From NCBI RefSeq assembly GCF_902493135.1, contig NZ_CABUOD010000049.1, forward strand, positions 1 through 30,002: a DNA stretch of 30,002 nucleotides, given 5' to 3'. The DNA is from an uncultured Parabacteroides sp. (GTDB lineage Bacteria; Bacteroidota; Bacteroidia; Bacteroidales; Tannerellaceae). The notes beneath the pieces are model-generated. The model searched no databases, was not told where the DNA came from, and worked only from the letters and a program-made list of their open reading frames with translations. Every line of letters starts with the position of its first letter. Positions within the stretch are counted from its first letter, which is position 1. Below are positions 23,493 to 30,002 of the stretch, piece after piece. Made by a program: the position numbers and the translations under genes.

Positions 23493-24437
23493 TTATGGAT
23501 CTAAATCTATGTATTGATAGATATTAAATCTTTCTTTTTGTAGATATTGAAATGCATATATGTAATTCATGACAACTTCAGGAGATAAACAATAGCTTGG
23601 TAGTTTAGTTATGAATTCATCTTTAAATTCGTTTTTACCATCAATTGACTGTTTGAAATATTGATAAAAGTCTAATTCTGATACATAAGGTGTTTTTAGA
23701 AGAAAAAAGAATTGTGGTTTTCCTCCTCTTGTCAGTTCTCTGCTAAAGGCTAATGGGATAACTTGAATTGCGGAATGATCAATATTCCTTTCTGACATGT
23801 ATTTGTCGAAACCTGTTTCTTCAAAGAACTCTCTTAGAATTTCATTTTTTACATGATTTTCTAATATTTTTATTCCACTATGGGCGGGAATAGGTTCTAC
23901 GACTCCACTGATAGATCCTAACATATTTGTAAAAACTCCAACTTGAATCTGACGTGGTTTCAAAAAAAATTGTAATTTGTTCTTCTTATCACCTTTTTTA
24001 TTATTCATATACCATACGGTTGAGACTCCTATAGTATTAGCCATAATGGAATCTTGAAATGACTTTAGTGTTTTTTGTTGTGATAAATCCATTATCCGAA
24101 TGGTGCTTTCTCCTTCGTCTGATAAGGGTACGTCTAATGTTAAATTAGTTCGAATTTGGTCATAATAGGTTGCTGTTTGCAAAGTACATGAATAAATATT
24201 TTTATCAATAGTGGGATCAAATGATACAATTCTTAATGCTTTTCCATTTGTCGTTTTAGGCTTTTGAAGGATGTATTCATCTAAACATTGTTGCGTCTTT
24301 CTATTTATACGTTCATCGAGTTGGAAGGGAGTTTCAATAAACCCTTCAATGCTAATATGTGAGTTTGGATTTTGTATATAATTGATGATTTCCTTATAAG
24401 GAAAAGATGTGTTCACGATGTTACCGTTAATGAACAA
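23493..24437 (-). CDS. Nudix-like domain protein, likely C-terminal part of a split gene
   Basis: A 314-residue frame with a Nudix-type motif near its middle: GIKILENHVKN-EILREFFEETGF, where REFFEETGF fits REUxEExGU exactly but the first box Glu is displaced by one position. Nudix enzymes hydrolyse nucleoside diphosphate-linked substrates; activity here is uncertain. The first codon is TTG, no ATG occurs for the first ~110 codons, and the frame continues without interruption upstream to the stop of the 72-residue membrane segment (24477-24695), with which it shares the same frame. It is therefore probably the rest of one ~400-residue membrane protein cut by an in-frame TAA. The stretch is notably AT-rich compared with its neighbours, suggesting acquisition by transfer. 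Confidence 0.6.
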   Translation of the reverse strand: MFINGNIVNTSFPYKEIINYIQNPNSHISIEGFIETPFQLDERINRKTQQCLDEYILQKPKTTNGKALRIVSFDPTIDKNIYSCTLQTATYYDQIRTNLTLDVPLSDEGESTIRIMDLSQQKTLKSFQDSIMANTIGVSTVWYMNNKKGDKKNKLQFFLKPRQIQVGVFTNMLGSISGVVEPIPAHSGIKILENHVKNEILREFFEETGFDKYMSERNIDHSAIQVIPLAFSRELTRGGKPQFFFLLKTPYVSELDFYQYFKQSIDGKNEFKDEFITKLPSYCLSPEVVMNYIYAFQYLQKERFNIYQYIDLDP

Positions 24438-24476
24438 GTTTAAATTTAAAATGTCATTTTGATAATATCCTTTTTT

Positions 24477-24695
24477 TTAAGCAATAGAGTAGTCTATAAA
24501 TGTGCTATCGGGTAGATTCTTATAATCATGGTCACGTAATAATGCTTTTATTGCGCTATTTGGATAAAAGAATTTAATTTTAGATGCTGATAAATATAAT
24601 GTTATTTTGTTTTTCCTGCTAAGATATAATTTATAACCACTATTAAAAATTGGGATAATTGAAATTATAGCTATTATGAGTAGTATTATTTCCAT
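24477..24695 (-). CDS. N-terminal membrane segment of the split Nudix-like gene
   Basis: A 72-residue frame starting MEIILLIIAIISIIPIFNSG, one clear membrane helix, followed by a basic stretch (YKLYLSRKNK) and about 40 soluble residues ending FIDYSIA. It stops at TAA (24479-24477), immediately followed in the same frame by KKGYYQNDILNLNLFING, which leads into the Nudix-like protein. Read through that one stop, the two give a single membrane-anchored protein of about 400 residues. Alternatives are a genuine two-gene arrangement with a TTG start for the second. Confidence 0.5.
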   Translation of the reverse strand: MEIILLIIAIISIIPIFNSGYKLYLSRKNKITLYLSASKIKFFYPNSAIKALLRDHDYKNLPDSTFIDYSIA

Positions 24696-24751
24696 ATGAA
24701 TTAGGTCTGTTTAGTATTAGGTCTTATTTATGGTTGATATACTTATATTAT

Positions 24752-24805
24752 AAAAGAGAATGTTACAATACTTTGAGTGGTTACTTTATCGTAACATTCT
24801 CTTTT
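24752..24805 (-). terminator. Terminator after the DJ-1 gene
   Basis: AAAAGAGAATGTTAC (24752-24766) pairs perfectly over 15 bp with GTAACATTCTCTTTT (24791-24805), loop 24 nt. On the minus strand the stem ends in CTCTTTT and continues ATAATATAAG. It lies 17 bp after the DJ-1 stop and separates the core operon from the AT-rich island. Confidence 0.75.
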
Positions 24806-24822
24806 GAATTTTTGTTCTTATT

Positions 24823-25368
24823 TTACAAAAGCAACCCGGCTGCCACCTCTTCCGCAACCGCATCGTTTTTGATGGCGGCTATTAGGGCAAGGCCAAAGTT
24901 CATGACCAGTCCCGGACCTTTACCGGTTATCACGTTGTCGGAAACTTCAACGGCTTCACCGGTAACATTAGCACCGATCAGCTTCGGTTCAAAACCCGGA
25001 TAGCAGGTGGCATTGCGGCCTTTTAATAATCCCAGTCCGCCCAATACCATCGGGGCGGCACAAATAGCTGCTACGATACGGCTTTCGCGATATTGCTGGA
25101 GCAACGCTTCCTTGACCGGTTCGGAACTATTCAGATTGGCCGCACCGGGCATGCCTCCGGGAAGGATGAGGGCATCGATGTCGTCGAGTGCTGCCTGCTT
25201 CAATGTCGTGTCGGCTGTGACCGGAACATTGTGTGCACCGATGACAACCGGATCGGCCGTGATGGAAACAGTTGTAACTTCGATTCCACCGCGACGCAGA
25301 ATATCAACAGTCCCCAGGGCTTCCATTTCTTCGAAACCGTTAGCTAAGAATACAATTGCTTTCTTCAT
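24823..25368 (-). CDS. DJ-1/PfpI family protein (YajL-like)
   Basis: A 181-residue cytosolic protein of the DJ-1 superfamily. The conserved cysteine is Cys103 in the nucleophile elbow AAICAAP, with the family Glu in ANGFEEMEA (residues 9-17) and the LPGGMPGAANL motif at 69-79. Family members act in oxidative-stress protection or glyoxal detoxification; which applies here cannot be told. The ATG is 7 bp from the TonB-like gene stop, so it is the last gene of the pdxJ-exbB-exbD-tonB run, followed by a terminator. Confidence 0.92.
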   Translation of the reverse strand: MKKAIVFLANGFEEMEALGTVDILRRGGIEVTTVSITADPVVIGAHNVPVTADTTLKQAALDDIDALILPGGMPGAANLNSSEPVKEALLQQYRESRIVAAICAAPMVLGGLGLLKGRNATCYPGFEPKLIGANVTGEAVEVSDNVITGKGPGLVMNFGLALIAAIKNDAVAEEVAAGLLL

Positions 25369-25375
25369 ATTATTT

Positions 25376-26230
25376 CTATTTTAGTTTATACAGATAGGTA
25401 ATCGTACCGCTCTGGTTGTTAGCGCCGCTGATGCTGTTGAACTTGGCACGTTTGGCCGCATCCAGAGCACTCTTGCGCATGGAACCGTTGTCGATGTTCG
25501 TTCCCTTGCCTATTTCTGCAAATATAACATTTCCTTTCGGATCTACCGTAATGTTGATTACGATTCGTCCCTCTTCCTGGATCGTGTAGGCAGGGCGTGG
25601 AAGACCTCCTGCACCGATCGAACGTCCGTTCAGGTTGAACGAACCGTATCCGCCAACGCCTTCATTAGCCCCGTGGTCGGAGTTCCCGAACGGGCTGCCC
25701 TGATTGCCGGTTCCTGATTCGGCATCCCCCTGGCTGTTCCCTTCCTGGCTTCCCATTCCGAAAGCCCCTGCGACCTTGTTGCTGATGGCCTGTTCTTTCT
25801 TGCGACGCTCTTCGGCGAGGCGTTTCTTCTCGGCTTCCTCCTTACGGATGCGTTCTTTTTCAGCTTCCTCTTTCCGTTTTTTCTCTTCTTCTTTCCTGCG
25901 TTGCTCTTCTTTTTCTTTTTTCTTCTTTGCTTCTTCGATTGCAACGCTTTCTTCGATGTCCTGCGTTACCAAATCTTCCTTAGGAGTTTCCACCTTCGGT
26001 TCGGGTACAGGAGGGGGAGGAGTCGTTGTTTCCTGTGGGGGTTCCTGTCCGGTATATTTCGGTTCGAAAGTCCCGGCTGCCGCATTGACATTTCCGAAGT
26101 TCACCAGTATGCCGCCGTCTTCATCAGGAACGACGGTTTTGAGAACCGTGAGTCCCAGAATCAGCAGGATGAACAGGTGGAAAGCTACCGAACCCGCTAT
26201 ACCGTATATGTCATCTTTGTTTAACTTCAT
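25376..26230 (-). CDS. TonB/TolA-like energy transducer
   Basis: A 284-residue envelope protein that transmits proton-motive energy from an ExbB/ExbD motor to the outer membrane. One N-terminal membrane helix (about 12-34), a Pro-rich stretch (about 60-80), a long Lys/Glu-rich coiled-coil (about 95-150), a Gly/Asn-rich linker and a C-terminal TonB-like domain (LPRPAYTIQEEGRIVINITVDPKG..) are seen. The long K/E helix is also TolA-like, so TolA is a possible name. The ATG at 26230 is preferred to a TTG at 26239 and lies 9 bp after the ExbD stop. Confidence 0.88.
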   Translation of the reverse strand: MKLNKDDIYGIAGSVAFHLFILLILGLTVLKTVVPDEDGGILVNFGNVNAAAGTFEPKYTGQEPPQETTTPPPPVPEPKVETPKEDLVTQDIEESVAIEEAKKKKEKEEQRRKEEEKKRKEEAEKERIRKEEAEKKRLAEERRKKEQAISNKVAGAFGMGSQEGNSQGDAESGTGNQGSPFGNSDHGANEGVGGYGSFNLNGRSIGAGGLPRPAYTIQEEGRIVINITVDPKGNVIFAEIGKGTNIDNGSMRKSALDAAKRAKFNSISGANNQSGTITYLYKLK

Positions 26231-26239
26231 AAATCTCAA

Positions 26240-26650
26240 CTATTTCTGCGCTCGTGTGGCAAGCACCATCTTAAACTTATTCTCGTTTGCGATGTTCAGA
26301 ATACGTACGATTTCCTTATAAGGTACCGTTTCGTCTGCATACAAGGCTACAAACATCTCCGGCTCTTTTGCATAACTGTCTTGCAGGAACGGGGTGATCT
26401 CTTCGAAAGACACTTGTTTTTCCCGCTGGTTACCGAAAGCAACATAGTAATTCAGATTCGCATCGATCGTGACACGCGTCAGCGGCTTGGCAGCAGTCTG
26501 CTTTTGTGCCTGTGGGAGCGTCACCTTGATGGCGTTCGGAATGACCACCGTTGAGGTAACCATAAAGAAAATCAACAGCAGGAATATGACGTCCGTCATA
26601 GAAGCCATGCTGAAGCTTTCATTTACTTTTGTTCTTCGTTTTAAAGCCAT
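26240..26650 (-). CDS. exbD: Biopolymer transport protein ExbD/TolR
   Basis: A 136-residue inner-membrane protein with one N-terminal helix (MTDVIFLLLIFFMVTSTVV) that carries the proton-path Asp in MTDVIFLLL, followed by a periplasmic domain (YADETVPYKEIVRIL). It forms the motor with ExbB and powers the TonB-like protein encoded 9 bp downstream. Length is normal for the family. A 68-bp spacer with AT-rich repeats separates it from exbB. Confidence 0.92.
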   Translation of the reverse strand: MALKRRTKVNESFSMASMTDVIFLLLIFFMVTSTVVIPNAIKVTLPQAQKQTAAKPLTRVTIDANLNYYVAFGNQREKQVSFEEITPFLQDSYAKEPEMFVALYADETVPYKEIVRILNIANENKFKMVLATRAQK

Positions 26651-26718
26651 AACTTTTTGAGTTATGATTTATGTTTATGATTGTATCTGTGACGGGATAA
26701 ATCATAAATCATAAATCT

Positions 26719-27429
26719 TCAGTTTGCGGGTTCGTTCAATAAGTCCATAAATTCCATTGTACGTGCTTCCATTTTGTTCACTACGTTGTCTACCTGCGAA
26801 ACCAGATAGTTGTAAGCAAACAATGTGATGATACCGACAACCAGACCACCTACCGTTGTCACCAATGCTTCGTAGATACCTCCGGACAACAAGGTTACGT
26901 CTACATTCGTTCCGGCATTTGCCATATCGAAGAAGGCGCGGACCATACCGGTTACCGTCCCCAGGAATCCTAACATCGGAGCACCGGCGGCTGTTGTCGC
27001 GATCAATGGAAATCCTTTTTCCAGTTTGGCGATCTCCAGGTTACCTACATTCTCGATCGCAACCAGTACGTCGTTCATAGGGCGTCCCAGACGGGTGATG
27101 CCTTTCTCGATCATACGGGCGGAAGGGGTGTTGGTGCTCCGGCACAGGTTCAGCGCCGAGTCCACTTTCCCTTCGTGGATGTAGTCTTTGATACGGTTCA
27201 TAAATGTTTCATCCTCTTTACCCGCGCGACGGATGACCATCAGGCGTTGGATAAATATATAACATGCCATCAGCGACAGTAATAATAAGACAACCATAAT
27301 CCACCCCCCTTTAAAAGCCAGGTCGATTACATTGATTTCAGCTTCCGTGGGTGCTGTTACCGCCGTGAGGTCCGGCATCTGTTCTGCTGTTTGTGCCCCT
27401 ACAGCCTGCAGGGAAAGTAAAATACTCAT
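26719..27429 (-). CDS. exbB: MotA/TolQ/ExbB proton channel protein
   Basis: A 236-residue inner-membrane protein with three predicted helices (about 36-58, 140-165 and 185-205). The conserved region GAPMLGFLGTVTGMVRAFF and the IYEALVTTVGGLVVGI segment identify the MotA/TolQ/ExbB channel. It pairs with ExbD to energise TonB-type transport, which Bacteroidales use heavily for SusC-like transporters. It sits 38 bp after pdxJ on the same strand. Confidence 0.93.
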   Translation of the reverse strand: MSILLSLQAVGAQTAEQMPDLTAVTAPTEAEINVIDLAFKGGWIMVVLLLLSLMACYIFIQRLMVIRRAGKEDETFMNRIKDYIHEGKVDSALNLCRSTNTPSARMIEKGITRLGRPMNDVLVAIENVGNLEIAKLEKGFPLIATTAAGAPMLGFLGTVTGMVRAFFDMANAGTNVDVTLLSGGIYEALVTTVGGLVVGIITLFAYNYLVSQVDNVVNKMEARTMEFMDLLNEPAN

Positions 27430-27467
27430 ACCTATTCAATGAATAATTAAAAATGAATAATTAAGAA

Positions 27468-28193
27468 TTAAAGGGTTGTGTCTTGTAAACAACCTTTATA
27501 GAGTGAAATTGTTTCTTTCAATCCGTAATAGAGTGCGTCGCAGATCAAAGCATGGCCGATGGAAACTTCATCCAACCCCGGAATATTTTGATGGAAATAC
27601 GCCAGGTTTTCCAAACTCAGATCATGACCGGCATTGACACCTAATCCTAAGTTTTTTGCCAATGTGGCTGCGGCAATGAAAGGAGCGATTGCTTCTTCAC
27701 GGTTTACAGGATAGCGGGTTGCATAAGGTTCCGTGTATAACTCGATACGGTCGGTTCCTGTCTTGGCTGCCAGTTCGATATTTTCGAGATCCGTTCCGAC
27801 AAATATGGATGTACGGATGCCGTGTGAAGTAAAAGTATCGACTAATTCGCTCAACAGGTCGAAGTGGGCTTTCACATCCCAACCTGCATTGGAAGTGATG
27901 GCATCGGGAGCATCCGGTACAAGTGTCACCTGCGTCGGTTTTACTTTTAGAACCAAGTCTATAAATTTCTCGCAAGGATAACCTTCTATGTTAAACTCTG
28001 TTTTTATTTCCGGTTTCAAGGCATATACATCGCTATACCGGATATGGCGTTCGTCCGGTCTGGGATGGACGGTAATGCCTTGTGCACCGAAAGCTTCACA
28101 GTCTAATGCTACTTTTAATACGTTTGGTACATTGCCACCGCGTGCGTTACGAATGGTTGCAACCTTGTTAATGTTTACACTTAAATTTGTCAT
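27468..28193 (-). CDS. pdxJ: Pyridoxine 5'-phosphate synthase
   Basis: A 241-residue cytosolic TIM-barrel enzyme that condenses 1-deoxy-D-xylulose 5-phosphate with 3-amino-2-oxopropyl phosphate to form pyridoxine 5'-phosphate. Signatures include LSVNINKVATIRNARGG at the start, the HPRPDERHI phosphate/active-site loop at 43-51, and VSIGHALICDALYYGL near the end. Length is that of the family. It opens the minus-strand run pdxJ-exbB-exbD-tonB-DJ-1 and is divergent from the CBS-domain gene. Confidence 0.96.
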   Translation of the reverse strand: MTNLSVNINKVATIRNARGGNVPNVLKVALDCEAFGAQGITVHPRPDERHIRYSDVYALKPEIKTEFNIEGYPCEKFIDLVLKVKPTQVTLVPDAPDAITSNAGWDVKAHFDLLSELVDTFTSHGIRTSIFVGTDLENIELAAKTGTDRIELYTEPYATRYPVNREEAIAPFIAAATLAKNLGLGVNAGHDLSLENLAYFHQNIPGLDEVSIGHALICDALYYGLKETISLYKGCLQDTTL

Positions 28194-28222
28194 CGTATAT
28201 CGTTATATCTTTTTTCTTTCAT

Positions 28223-28240
28223 TACATTTGCACAAAAGTA
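28223..28240. promoter_or_regulatory. Divergent -7 elements between pdxJ and the CBS gene
   Basis: TACATTTG (28223-28230, plus strand) serves the CBS gene at 28279; TACTTTTG on the minus strand (28240-28233) serves pdxJ at 28193. The two boxes are 2 bp apart and face opposite ways. The -33 boxes are not clear. Confidence 0.45.
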
Positions 28241-28278
28241 TCGGCAAATTTAGCAGTATTTAGGGAATATACAGAAGA

Positions 28279-28938
28279 ATGTTGGTGAAAGATTTCATAA
28301 CGAAGGAACTTCCGGTGTTAAAAAGTTTTGACACTGGAGAATACGCATTAGCCTTGATGGATGATTTTAAGTTAAAGCATCTGCCATTATTAAGCGAAAA
28401 CATATATCGGTGCCTGGTGTCGGAGAAAGAGCTGTTGGCGATGCCCGATCCGGCGGCTACTATCGGCGATCCGGTACTGTTTTCACCGAGTGTCCAGGAA
28501 AATACGCATGTTCATGAAGCATTGGCTTTAATCACCCGCTATCAATTAAGTCTCCTGCCCGTAGTCAATTCCGAAGGGGAATATCGTGGGGCTATTACGC
28601 GTGATAAGCTGATCGATATCCTGTCCGAGCTTTGCAATGCCGATACGGCGGGGAGTGTTTTCGTTTTGGAAGTGATGCCGCAGGATTATTCGTTGACGGA
28701 TATTGCCCGCCTGATAGAAGCGAATAACGCGCATGTGTTGAGCCTGCTTTCCTATACGGATAAGGATACCGGACGGTTACAATTGATTATAAAAATAGAT
28801 CTGGAAGATGCTTCGCCTGTCATCCGTAGTTTCGAACGTTTCAACTATACGGTTCTTTATTATTTTATGGAGAAAGGGATGGTAGACGACTTGTTGCAAC
28901 AGCGGATGGAGGAATTGGTTCGTTATATGAATATATAA
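28279..28938 (+). CDS. CBS-domain protein
   Basis: A 219-residue soluble protein with a pair of CBS domains (about 1-55 and 70-120; the second shows HEALALITRYQLSLLPVVNSEGEYRGAITRDKLI in pieces, e.g. LSLLPVVNSEGEYRGAITRD), which usually bind adenosine nucleotides such as AMP, ATP or SAM. The C-terminal ~90 residues (VLEVMPQDYSLTDIARLIE..) look ACT-like. It is 34 bp upstream of nadK on the same strand, so a nucleotide-sensing link to NAD(P) metabolism is possible but unproven. Confidence 0.88.
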   Translation: MLVKDFITKELPVLKSFDTGEYALALMDDFKLKHLPLLSENIYRCLVSEKELLAMPDPAATIGDPVLFSPSVQENTHVHEALALITRYQLSLLPVVNSEGEYRGAITRDKLIDILSELCNADTAGSVFVLEVMPQDYSLTDIARLIEANNAHVLSLLSYTDKDTGRLQLIIKIDLEDASPVIRSFERFNYTVLYYFMEKGMVDDLLQQRMEELVRYMNI

Positions 28939-28972
28939 GGAATTGAAAATGAAGAATTGAAATTGGAAAGGT

Positions 28973-29851
28973 ATGAAGAAAGTTGGGGTTTTCGGTAGTG
29001 AGTATCAAGCAGACAAGCAACTTGTGATCAAGCGCTTATTTGAAAAGCTGGCTTCTTTGGAGGCAGAGGTCTATGTGGATCGTGATTTTTACCTCTTCCT
29101 TACGGATGCCTTGAATTATGAACCGTCGGTATCGGGCATTCTGACAAGTGACGAGTTCGATTTGGATGTGGCGTTGAGTTTGGGGGGGGACGGGACGTTC
29201 CTGCGTACGGCTGCACGTGTTAATAAGCAGGATATCCCTATTTTAGGCATCAACACCGGCCGTCTCGGCTTTTTGGCGGATGTGGCAAGCAATGATATTG
29301 AGGATACACTCGACGAATTATTCAAAAACTATTATAAGATAGAAGAACGTACATTATTACGTCTTCATACGGAGGACCGGGTGTTTCACGGCTATAATTA
29401 TGCTTTGAATGAGATTGCGATCCTGAAGCGGGACACCTCTTCCATGATCACGATTCATACGGCGCTGAATGGTGAATACCTGACTTCCTATCAGGCTGAC
29501 GGCTTGGTCATCTCTACTCCGACAGGCTCGACTGCTTATTCGATGAGCGTGAACGGTCCGATCATCATTCCGCAAAGCAAAAATCTGGTTTTGAGTCCGG
29601 TCGCACCGCATTCGTTGAATGTCCGCCCACTGGTTATTCCGGATTCCTTTACGATCACGCTGGGAGTGGAAAGTCGGAATAAATATTTCCTGATCGCCCT
29701 TGACGGGCGTTCCGAGATATTCCCGACCGGCATACAACTACGGGTGAGCAAGGCTGATTATATGACCAAAGTGATCAAACGTTACAATCATACCTTTTAC
29801 CAGACTCTCCGTGAAAAACTCATGTGGGGGGCGGATGCTCGGATGAAATAG
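28973..29851 (+). CDS. nadK: NAD kinase
   Basis: A 292-residue cytosolic kinase that phosphorylates NAD to NADP. The family motifs are all present: GGDGTF at 71-76, NTGRLGFLAD at 94-103, the NE pair at 146-147 and TPTGSTAYS at 182-190. Length is typical. It follows the CBS gene by 34 bp and is the last complete gene of the window. Confidence 0.96.
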   Translation: MKKVGVFGSEYQADKQLVIKRLFEKLASLEAEVYVDRDFYLFLTDALNYEPSVSGILTSDEFDLDVALSLGGDGTFLRTAARVNKQDIPILGINTGRLGFLADVASNDIEDTLDELFKNYYKIEERTLLRLHTEDRVFHGYNYALNEIAILKRDTSSMITIHTALNGEYLTSYQADGLVISTPTGSTAYSMSVNGPIIIPQSKNLVLSPVAPHSLNVRPLVIPDSFTITLGVESRNKYFLIALDGRSEIFPTGIQLRVSKADYMTKVIKRYNHTFYQTLREKLMWGADARMK

Positions 29852-29947
29852 GATTGAAAAACTATGTTTTGTAGCATGTTTTCGTTAAATCGAGTTAAAG
29901 AAGTGAGATTTCCAAATGAATATGTATGCTACATAACATAAAGTTCA

Positions 29948-29955
29948 TATATTTG
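29948..29955 (+). promoter_or_regulatory. Putative -7 element near window end
   Basis: TATATTTG matches TAnnTTTG, 37 bp before the ATG at 29993. The -33 box is weak. The 140 bp between nadK and that ATG holds nothing else recognisable. Confidence 0.35.
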
Positions 29956-29992
29956 CACTGTGTTTTTCATGGTATTAGATTTAAGGTTAACA

Positions 29993-30002
29993 ATGAAGAT
30001 TG
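29993..30002 (+). CDS. Possible start of a gene running off the window
   Basis: ATG AAG ATT G, three codons only, located at a suitable distance after a -7-like box. Too short to identify; the start is a guess from position. Confidence 0.25.

Noticed and set aside
24471..24479. Slippage on the A8 run as a programmed frameshift joining the two Nudix-gene parts
   Set aside because: Both parts are already in the same frame and the TAA precedes most of the run, so slippage would not bypass the stop.
26652..26718. AT-rich palindrome-like spacer between exbB and exbD as a regulator
   Set aside because: It resembles the generic ATCATAAATC-type intergenic repeats also seen at 1086-1176 and is not specific enough to call a site.

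Overview
The window looks like a chromosomal segment of a gut Bacteroidales, most likely Parabacteroides or a close relative. The evidence is: promoters of the Bacteroidetes type (TTTG at -33, TAnnTTTG at -7) in front of many genes and few clear Shine-Dalgarno sites; a PdxJ/ExbB/ExbD/TonB block; MenA; six-bladed-propeller lipoproteins; a Bvu_2165-type HU-like protein; and a large surface protein with a type IX secretion (T9SS) type C-terminal tail. Genus assignment is inference.

Region by region: 118-6594 (minus strand) holds a sugar nucleotidyltransferase and a three-gene glycoside hydrolase cluster (GH35, GH30, GH51) suited to arabinogalactan side chains, with no SusC/SusD pair in view. 6754-8796 is an M13 zinc metallopeptidase lipoprotein, followed by a clear terminator. 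8895-9223 is a small antitoxin-like gene plus the first ~16 codons of a probable toxin, cut off just before a tyrosine recombinase gene (9238-10194).

The most interesting part is 9238-15259. The recombinase gene ends exactly at a 23-bp perfect inverted repeat whose other copy lies at 10820-10842. Each copy carries a lox/dif-like core (7-bp inverted arms around a 7-bp asymmetric spacer). The segment between them carries a good Bacteroidetes promoter that points away from the two downstream genes, an HU-like DUF4469 protein and a 1157-residue beta-helix surface protein with a T9SS tail. This reads as a phase-variable (invertible) promoter captured in the OFF orientation. The recombinase lacks the usual first catalytic arginine (Cys instead), so the switch may be locked or driven in trans.

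15282-19023 holds a palindromic repeat, a VapBC-type toxin-antitoxin pair, a frameshifted DUF5020 gene, a calcium/sodium antiporter, two tiny membrane proteins with structured upstream regions, and a small exported protein. 19113-23465 holds MenA, an EamA/DMT transporter and two overlapping propeller lipoprotein genes. 23493-24695 is an AT-rich island holding what appears to be one membrane-anchored Nudix-like gene split by an in-frame TAA. 24823-28193 (minus strand) is a probable operon pdxJ-exbB-exbD-tonB-DJ-1 ending in a hairpin terminator. 28279-29851 holds a CBS-domain protein and NAD kinase, and the first codons of another possible gene begin at 29993. No rRNA, tRNA or CRISPR array was seen.
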